Shown here: positions 56,524 to 64,000 of the stretch, piece by piece
How the letters are laid out: every line of letters starts with the position of its first letter
Numbering within the stretch: the stretch's first letter is position 1
Assembly (NCBI GenBank): GCA_034620365.1
Contig: JAQGEQ010000048.1
Coordinates: 1,550,001 to 1,614,000 of the forward strand
DNA from: Pegea sp. RAD2-039
Taxonomy: Eukaryota; Chordata; Thaliacea; Salpida; Salpidae
Direction: 5' to 3'
Length of the DNA: 64,000 nt
Translations under genes and position numbers: made by a program
The notes under the pieces: model-generated
What the model was told of the DNA's origin: nothing
Seen by the model: the letters and a program-made list of their open reading frames with translations, nothing else
Database searches by the model: none

Positions 56524-56739
56524 GTGATAGAGTATAAATGTTTAATGCTTAATCGAAAAGTCGATGAAAATGCGATGATAGTAGATTGGGAACACTCTCG
56601 CACCTTGCCTGGTTGGATTCCTTGCAGATTGGGCGGTGGTTTCGGTGGTAAACGCGAATCTGGTCAGCTTCGGTTTGGCTGCAGAGATAAACCTTTCATA
56701 AGACCATTAGATTTTGTTAAAGATAAATCATCTTGTTAA
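56524..56739 (+). other. GC-richer island with a 71-codon open frame, unclassified
   Basis: An open frame with balanced codon use (Gly, Arg, Pro, Trp) sits in a desert of A/T. From its first ATG it encodes about 64 residues including a glycine-rich [11 protein letters not shown] stretch. Molybdenum hydroxylases (xanthine dehydrogenase) carry GGGFGGKE, but neighbouring residues do not follow that family, so the match may be chance. A TTGCAG precedes the Gly-rich part and could be a splice acceptor. It could be an exon of an unseen gene, a relic, or a structured RNA. Confidence 0.3.
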
Positions 56740-57940
56740 TTTAAATTACTTGCAGAAGTTTAAAATGTGACATCGTTCACATGCTTATTTATTTTCTAAA
56801 TTGCATTATTTGAATTGTAACTTTCCAAATTTGATATAAATACAATGACATTCTGTGCACTAGTTTAGTACTACTGTATAATAGGATTGAAAAATTGTAC
56901 TGAAAACTACAGTCGTTATTAATCTTTTGTATAAAAGTCGACGTTTACTGTTTATTAATCTGCATTTAACAAAATATACTTATAGTTTTAGAATAAGACT
57001 GCAAGCAGATAGATATACAAAACAGTCCCTTATTTTTAAACATTTACTAAAATTATAATTATAGATTTTTCATCTAAAATCTATTGAGTTTTTGGCAATT
57101 TAAAAAAGCAGACTATAATGGTATACCAAGTATATATTTTAAGTAACTAAAAAAGTGTTTTATCTTCTTAATTAAAAAAATCATAGGTAAGCATAAACAT
57201 AAGTCACCTGTTTCTACTTTTTGTGATTACTTTGACAAGACTAATATAACTTATTAATTTCAGATAAAATATTTGTGAATAGGTAAGGATAACTTTTAGA
57301 GTCTTCAGATGGTAACAAAAAGTTACGATAAGACGGCGAGCTTGATGGTTTTATTACGGTATAACTTTTTTGTTTGAGTTGATACTTCGTTAAAAAAATC
57401 AAAACTTTAGCAAAAATTCATCCATGAAAATGCTATCAAAAATTTTTTTAAAGATCTAAAAATTCAACTAAATCATAATGAATTGAGTTTGATCGCTTAA
57501 AATTCTATAAGCACATGTGATATATTAAAAAATTATTGTTTAATTTCTAGTTCTAATGAAGTAATATAATATAATTGAATTTAAATAAAGTAATATATAT
57601 TATTTCAGAAAACTAGTTATAAAATAAGTTCACATACTTAAGCTACCAATTAAGCTTTCATTTGTAATAGTCAGCTGATAAAAGTCAAAGAGTTCTAAAA
57701 AAGAGATATAAGTTTGAAAGTGATAAAAATCGAAGCTTCTGACGGGATTAAATTAAGTCATTTCTTCCAAAAGCTTGTGAACCACTATGTTAATATTAAA
57801 CTTCTATACACTTATAAAAACAGATAGTTGAAAGCACTAAAAGACAAAATCCTATTTGTTACTATTTTTTCTGTAAAAAAGTGCAAGCACTTGAATATTT
57901 TTGATAGCTTTAATATTAATGAAATTGGTGTTTGACTGCG
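56740..57940. other. Intergenic, AT-rich
   Basis: Nothing recognised between the two GC-richer islands. Confidence 0.5.
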
Positions 57941-58215
57941 CCAATGAAAGCAAGCGTAAAATGGCCTTGTTAGCCAGTTTTATGGCAACGTTTCTAGGAG
58001 ACACAGAACTCTGAATCTAAAGTAAGAGTTAAAGTCTCGTAGGCAATTTGTCACTGTACTCAGTGTCCACCTGACAGTCCCTGCTACGCCAGGTAGGCGT
58101 GGCCGTATCAGTTTTTCTGTCCCACTTCATACCTTGATAGCGTAGAATATGGAACGCTGTATGGGCAGTGACTTGATTTCCATAATTTCGACCCTGGCTT
58201 TCAGCATGACAAGCA
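57941..58215. other. GC-richer island with several stem-loops, candidate structured RNA
   Basis: About 270 bp of near-balanced composition in AT-rich surroundings. It contains a hairpin at 58084-58102 (7-bp stem CTACGCC/GGCGTGG with one G-T wobble, loop of 5) and another at 58052-58065 (CACTG/CAGTG, loop of 4). A GGC..GCC pair is also present near 57963-57975. Open frames exist on both strands but neither looks like a known protein. The strand is unknown. A structured non-coding RNA or an old RNA-derived insertion is possible. Confidence 0.35.
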
Positions 58216-59379
58216 AGTTTTAGAATGCTAACTAAAATTGCTGGTAAAAATTAAAGTAATTATCCCGCAATAGATCTTTTGAATTTTGTAATTTTTTTTA
58301 CAAATATAACTACAAGTATATGCAGCAAATTAGTTGTTTGATAAATAAGAAAAATATCTTCGGAAACTAAATTTCCACCAACATCAAAATTTAAAAGTCA
58401 ATAATTCTTTACTTGCAACCAAGAACAATTTACTACCTACAAAAAAAGCACTTACTTTGACTTATTTTGAATAAAGTTTCTCAATCAGATTTGCTCTAAA
58501 ATTAAATATTTAATTATTTAATATACAATTATATTTTTTTTTTCGAAACTTTTCAATTTTTATAGAATAATTTAATTTCAATGGTAAAGCTAGTTTTCTT
58601 TAATAATAATTTATTAATTTTTAGAACAATTTTTATATTGATAAAATTTAAAAAAATTGTGATTTTCAGTTACGCTGAAAAATATTTACTTATAAAATTA
58701 CTTTACTCAAAATAAAAACTGATTCCATTTTGACCTTTAGTCATTAAAGTTATTTAAAGAAGTGTTTAAAAAAAGCTATAACTACAAGGGTACATGTGGT
58801 ATCTTGTAAACATGATTATGAGGAATTTTTTTATATTTGAATCCTCATAATGTTTTTGTTAGGTTTTATTTAAGCCAAAATTATGAAGAATCACAATTAA
58901 TTTGAGTCACTTAGTATTAGTAAAAAAATTTTGTTAAACTTTTGGTTTGAATACCATTGAACAGTTTATTTGATTAAAAGGTTTATCTTAATTGTATACC
59001 TCAATAAGAAAGTCTAAAACTCTGATAATTTAATCTTGCAATTTTAAAGTAAATCAATTTACTTAGATATTTTAATTTAAAGTTTCCTTAAAGCCATACA
59101 AGTTGTCTTTTATTGTATAAAACTAGTCAATACATGTATCTCCATGATTTTTTCTTGTTTAGTTTTTATTTGTCCAAATATACTGTTTTTCTTTTAGTTT
59201 ATCTCTTGAAAAATACAAAGTTTTTGTAAAGAACTGATTTTTAATAGAATTAAAAATATTTTCTAAGCTTATTGCTTTTTGAAGTAATAAATAATTTTAA
59301 TCTTAATCATTTTCAAGTTTTATCAAATAAAAATAAGCTCTAACTTAACTTTTACCTTGAAGCTGATGTAAATTAAATC
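58216..59379. other. Intergenic, AT-rich; upstream of TMEM126
   Basis: No gene recognised. A small hairpin (7-bp stem TTTTCAG/CTGAAAA, loop TTACG) lies at about 58663-58681; it is isolated and may be chance. Confidence 0.5.
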
Positions 59380-60749
59380 ATGGATGCTTATTTAAAGAAC
59401 TTTAAAGAAGATTTGCATTCGCCAATAACTAATGCAAGTAGTGTAGATGAATTTATGAATTTTAAATTATCACAAGAACCAAAACATAAGAGGTAATATT
59501 TCTGATAATTTGGAAATTACTATAATTGAAATGTTTATATAGTTATTGCTATCTTAAAACATCACTAAAATTTATAATTTTTATAAAAACTTGTTTAGGT
59601 GTTTATGCATCAACGTTTTTAAATCAAAAGTGATTAAAATTTATTTGAAGTTTTTTTTCTAAAGTAATATACATTATATATATTTTAAAGTTTGTAGGTA
59701 CTTTCATTAACCAGTTTTAAGGCTGGTGTTCATTAGAAAAATTAAAACTGCAAAAAATGATTAATTTCAGTTTACCAACTGTAATTAATATACTATTTAA
59801 GACGTTAGACAGATTAAGATTTTTTTTAAGCAAACTTTTCATTACATATAGATTTTGGTTTAACAAAGATCTAAACATGGGTGGATTTGGTTTAGTTTCT
59901 GTTGGAACAGTCATTATTTCTAATCTGTTCTTTAGAAGAGCTTTATTGTTATATGAAGGATCTATAGTTTCTTATGGGCTAAATTCATTGGTTGCTGGAT
60001 TTTCAAATGGATTTGTTCAAAGCTATATATTTCAACCCAAAATTTTACGAGGTCAAAAAAAATTGAATAATAATTTAGTCATTGATTTTTATATAAACAT
60101 CTTAAAATTTTGATAATTTTAATGATTAATATAATTTTGGGATAATTATAGTCTTTAGAATCTTTTATAATTTGGCTGGTTTAGTCTTCCTATTGAGTAT
60201 TTCAATTATCATTTCTAACAGCTTATAAACAATTATTTAATTTGAAAATATTATCAAGTTCTAAAGCATAAAAACTGAATAAGTTGATTTTGTTTCTTTG
60301 ATTTTAGGTGAATTTCAGTGTCAGTTGTGCTGCAGTATCAGAGGAGGTCTATATCAAGGAATTTTAGGGTATATCGTCCCTCAAGTTATATGCTTTGCTG
60401 GAAGCTGTGCAGTAGCTCAAAGGTTTTTGTCTTTATTCAACATTTATTTTGTTTATTAACTTATATTTTGAAACACGTAGTTCATATTGTTTGAAATTTT
60501 AGCTAAAACTTAATTTATAGATTTGGCGTTGGAAAATTATTTGGTGTTGCTGAAAGAAAAGAAGCCATAGCGTTTTGGAAACCACGTTTGTTGTCTATTT
60601 TCAGGAAAACTAAACCAATTTTACTGTTGAATGTTGGCCTTGGTGCTTTGATAGCCTTTAAACAATTTGAAATATCGAAAGATGTTGCAAGAAAAATTAC
60701 AAAAGAAGAATATCAAGGCTTAGTAGAGCAGATTAAGATGGGAATTTAG
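59380..60749 (+). CDS. TMEM126: TMEM126 family mitochondrial membrane protein
   Basis: Four exons: 59380-59492, 59771-60051, 60308-60422, 60521-60749; phases agree, 245 residues. Vertebrate TMEM126A and TMEM126B are inner-membrane proteins involved in biogenesis of respiratory complex I (TMEM126B in the MCIA assembly complex). Shared features are the first hydrophobic segment followed by NLFFRRALLL (human NSLFRRIL), the GEFQCQLC motif (human GDLDCETC), the stretch RGGLYQG.LGYIVP (human RSGLTGLVIGGLYP), and a basic FWKPRLLSIFRKTKPI region (human YWIRTSKPVFRK) before the last span. The N-terminus is about 40-50 residues longer than in human TMEM126A. One gene is seen here, and I cannot tell whether it precedes the A/B split. 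Downstream the gene is convergent with SSUH2. Confidence 0.9.
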
Positions 60750-61113
60750 ATAAAATTTAAAATCATGATTAGAAAATTGTTTTGTTTTATCGAATGTATC
60801 TATTTTTATTTTTGTGATAAACTCAATTTCATCTTCTAACAGTCAAATTTACATTTTTTTTATTATATGATTCTATTTCTCTACAGAACAAATTAGTGTT
60901 TATTTATTTTATTGGGTAGTGAAAAAAGTAATTAAAAAGAAATGTATTAAGTATAGTTAAGAGATAGAAGTGCTTATAATATCTACAAAGTTGAAAGATT
61001 TTTATCGACAATTCAAAGAGCTAGTATGATTAAGAAAAATGTAAAGAGCAACAAAGGTAAATACTGCATTTAGAATCACCAGCAATTTAAAAGTACACAA
61101 ACTTATGAAATGT
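60750..61113. other. Short convergent intergenic gap
   Basis: It holds the 3' UTRs of TMEM126 (+) and SSUH2 (-). Nothing else seen. Confidence 0.6.
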
Positions 61114-64000
61114 TTACATAATGCAACAGAAGCCACAACAAGTTTGAGGGTAGTCTTCAGTAAAAACTTTATTTTCTAATCCATAAACCCAAAATCTACA
61201 AATCAAAAGTTACCAAAATTTCAAGTTTACAATAATAAATATAATAATAAGTAATCTATTAAAACAATTTTACAAAAAAAAACAGATTTTAAACGTATAT
61301 ACCTTCCTTTACTATCCTTATATTTAAATTCACATTCAAACACTGGAACTTCTTGCAAAACTTGCTTCTAAAAGAGATGAGAAACAGGTAAAATAGTAGA
61401 AGAATATTATCGGTTAACCTGTTGTAGAATTCTTCCATACATATTTTTACACTTTCCTTGATGTTCATCAACAAACATTTGAGATTTGTCATCAATCTCT
61501 CTGTTTGGAAATCCTACCACTGCTGGAACCTGGAAGACATTTTCACTTCAATTTTTTGAAGGAAAAAATGCTTTTTAAAAGCTTTGAGAACGAATACAAT
61601 AAACTTGACATACCATAACAGCAGCTTGATTAAATATTTCTTTACCATTTACATCTTTAATCAAAACATCCGGAAGATCTGTCATCTCAATAACATGAGA
61701 AGACTTCAAATTTGTACTGAAATTATACAAACAAATTAGAAGCAGTAGTAGACAACGTTTATATTTACAATCAATTATTGATTAATTTAGGTGGGCTCAC
61801 AATTTTATTGTTAGTAAAATGAAATGTCGATTGCTACCAGCTCCGAGACATTCTTTACATTGTATTACTCCACGACCGCTACAACGAGAACAGCTGTAAA
61901 ACAACAAAATTTAAATTACAAATTAAATTGATTAACTTTAAAAATAAAAAAATCTGTATCTACTGAATATTGAGCTGCCGAGTTTTAGAATAAGTAAGTT
62001 TGGTTCTAATGGTATTTGAGCAATTTGAAATATCAAACTTGAAGAAAAGTATCAAAAACAAACAGTGCAAGTTTTCGAGAAGATTGAAATTAATCTGCAG
62101 CAAGAAGTTGATATTTATTTACAGAAAACTAAACTATATTAAACTAAAGTGATTCAAATGGCAAATTAAATGCAACAGTCTGAAAGAGTTTTTAAGAAAA
62201 GAAAAGTTCAGATGCCGATTTAAGAGATCACTAAATATATGATAATAAACAGTAGTGGTGATTAAAAACAATTAAAAGTTCAGTAGTAGTAATAACATCA
62301 GTGGTAGTTTTAAAATATAAATAGTTGTATGAATGCTATCTTTTAACTTCATACATATGAAATTTCAATTATTCGTTTTTTTTAGTTAATTGATGAAAGT
62401 AAAAATAGCTGTAGACCTTACAAATCCCCGCCCGTGGCATTTAGTACAATCTCTACCACTACAGAAAGTGCATCTTGTTGTCCGGCTTCCACTACAGAGA
62501 CTGCAAACACGAGTTCCATTTCCACAACACCAAGTACATCTCTGAACAAACAATTATTTAATATTTTAGAGCTTGTTAATAAAGGTGAACGGTAGCCTAT
62601 TAATGATTTCCAAAATTATTTGCTGTATATAAAAACTTCAAACTACTAGAAAATAGTTATCTACAAGCAAAGTACTTATCTAACCTTTACTACTGCAGTA
62701 TGCGGAACCTCCATTAAACAAGTCTCATTGATAAAATGTTGTTGTGGATTATAAGCCAAATCCCAGGGTCTAGGAGGTGCCCCATTATTTGGTCCATCCA
62801 CAAAACCACCTTTATCACAAAAAATAGAAGTCAAGTAAATAAAAAAAATATGTTATTTATAAATCGTTTGCTTGATAAATATATTTTATTAATTAATGAC
62901 CTCTATAAGGTTGCTTTGACCATCTAGTAGTTCGAGTTTCAACAAAAGTGTCCAAAGTATACTAAAATAGAAGATTTAAAAATTCAAATATGAAAAGATA
63001 GATGAATTTTTGATCAGCTAGTTTGTTCTTATCTGATGCTAAGCAGAAATTCTGGTATAAGCCATCTGCATTAGATTTGCTGATTAAAACTCATCAAGAA
63101 GTCTACGGCAAATAATTGAAAAAATATATATATCTTCATTAGAAAACTGTTTTTCAAAAGATTGCATTCAAACTTCAATAAACAGAAATTAAATAATAAT
63201 TAATTAATGATTATATAATAGCAGATCACACTTTCTGTTAAAGCTAGAAGCTTATTTCAAAAATTTCAACCATATCTAATATGTTTTAAAATAATAACAT
63301 GTAGAAGATGTTTTGAGATGCAAATAGATTACATAACTCATACAAAAGCTTAAATAAAAACAGATAAACAACTAGCAACAAATATTTTTCAAAACTGTTT
63401 TACAAACATGTAGAGCTGATGAAGAACTGATCTTTTTCAGAGACATTTTTACAACAGGATCTTTACCATAGCAGCAATGCTCTGATACATACTGTTGAAG
63501 AGCTGCTCTAGCTTCATCTTCTGATAAAACGCTTTACAAAAGAGACATCTTATAAGTCTATTCAATAACTGTGTACATTATAATTAGCATTTAATACAAT
63601 TAAAGAAAACAAATTCTAAATAATGAATATTATAGTTTTATAACAAGTTGATTAAGCAAAAAAGTTGAAACTAACTCTATTATAAACTAAACAGTTATCA
63701 AATAACATTTATTTCAGAGAAATATAGTCTAAAATATCAGATTAAAACAATCAGGTAAAATATACTATAAATGTAGCTTACATAAATTTTACAAATTTAA
63801 AGTTCTAAGTACCAATAGCAAACCTACCATTGATTATTTTGATCTTTATAAGCCGATGATGGCATTTCAAAATCATTATATTGAGGTGGGGGGTCAGAAA
63901 AACCTAATAACAAAAAACACTGTTTGAAATTAAAGCATTGTTTTAAGTACAGATAGAAGCACCTTCAGTGTTGGAATTAATATTTTCATAACCAGCTATT
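61114..64000 (-). CDS. SSUH2: SSUH2 homologue (5' partial)
   Basis: Eleven exons in transcript order: 64000-63963 (cut by the window edge), 63903-63828, 63531-63408, 62961-62901, 62809-62685, 62541-62417, 61893-61801, 61716-61614, 61529-61419, 61367-61303, 61195-61114. Phases agree. Features shared with vertebrate SSUH2 and nematode ssu-2 include SEDEAR..L (about 63520), YTLDTFVE.RT and EVPHTAVVK. A zinc-binding region of repeated CxxCxGxG/CxxC motifs (62541-61801) resembles the DnaJ cysteine-rich fold. The end is FWVYG, then DYP, then a Cys-rich CCGFCC tail. Human SSUH2 is linked to tooth development; the molecular role is not settled. The donor of exon 62541-62417 is ambiguous: a GTAAGG five bases earlier looks stronger, but only GTCTAC keeps the frame and the CxxCxGxG spacing. 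Confidence 0.93.

Noticed and set aside
57941-58215. Apparent collinear resemblance to the 3' part of eukaryotic 18S rRNA
   Set aside because: A few words match variable helices, but the universally conserved core between them does not, which is the reverse of what a real rRNA copy would show. Kept only as an unexplained structured island.

Overview
The window is nuclear DNA from an invertebrate-type animal. It is very AT-rich (about 70% by eye) and has GT..AG introns throughout, many only about 45-110 bp long. It also carries decayed CR1/Jockey-like LINE fragments and a set of recognisably animal genes (claudin, HBS1L, GABARAP, TMEM126, SSUH2, SLC43-type transporter). I cannot name the species. 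The short introns and the claudin with a C-terminal Tyr-Val would suit several lineages, tunicates and flatworms among them, so this is not resolved.

Layout. (1) 3-18048 (+) is one very large gene, open at its 5' end. I could follow it through 39 exons and about 4,250 residues with every splice phase consistent. It encodes at least 13 von Willebrand A (vWA) domains, a Thr/Pro-rich array of 54-bp units, a WxxW (CysD) domain, then VWD, C8, TIL, several VWC-type modules and a C-terminal cystine knot. The tail is that of gel-forming mucins and von Willebrand factor; the body is a string of A domains. (2) 20270-22541 (-) is a six-exon gene for a protein with about seven membrane spans. (3) 22542-32888 is about 10 kb without a gene. 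It holds one LINE 3' end and two stretches that look like eroded coding sequence. (4) 32889-34421 (-) is an intronless SLC43-like MFS transporter. (5) About 36077-37795 (-) is a LINE fragment (end of ORF1, endonuclease half of ORF2). (6) 39091-42469 (+) is HBS1L, with a LINE reverse-transcriptase relic in intron 2. (7) About 43948-44889 (-) is the 3' end of a LINE. (8) 46327-46833 (-) is GABARAP/Atg8. (9) About 48765-49390 (+) is another LINE relic. (10) 51305-54356 (+) is a claudin. (11) 54357-59379 is gene-poor, with two GC-richer islands near 56.6 and 58.1 kb. (12) 59380-60749 (+) is a TMEM126 family gene. (13) 61114-64000 (-) is SSUH2, open at its 5' end.

The genes do not form an operon or one pathway. 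The mucin-like protein is probably secreted and polymer- or matrix-forming, and the claudin belongs to cell junctions. HBS1L (ribosome rescue), GABARAP (autophagy), TMEM126 (mitochondrial inner membrane) and SLC43 (uptake) are housekeeping genes. The most unusual object is the VWF/mucin-like chimera. Its A domains look as if they have lost metal binding, and a block of five A domains is duplicated inside the gene.
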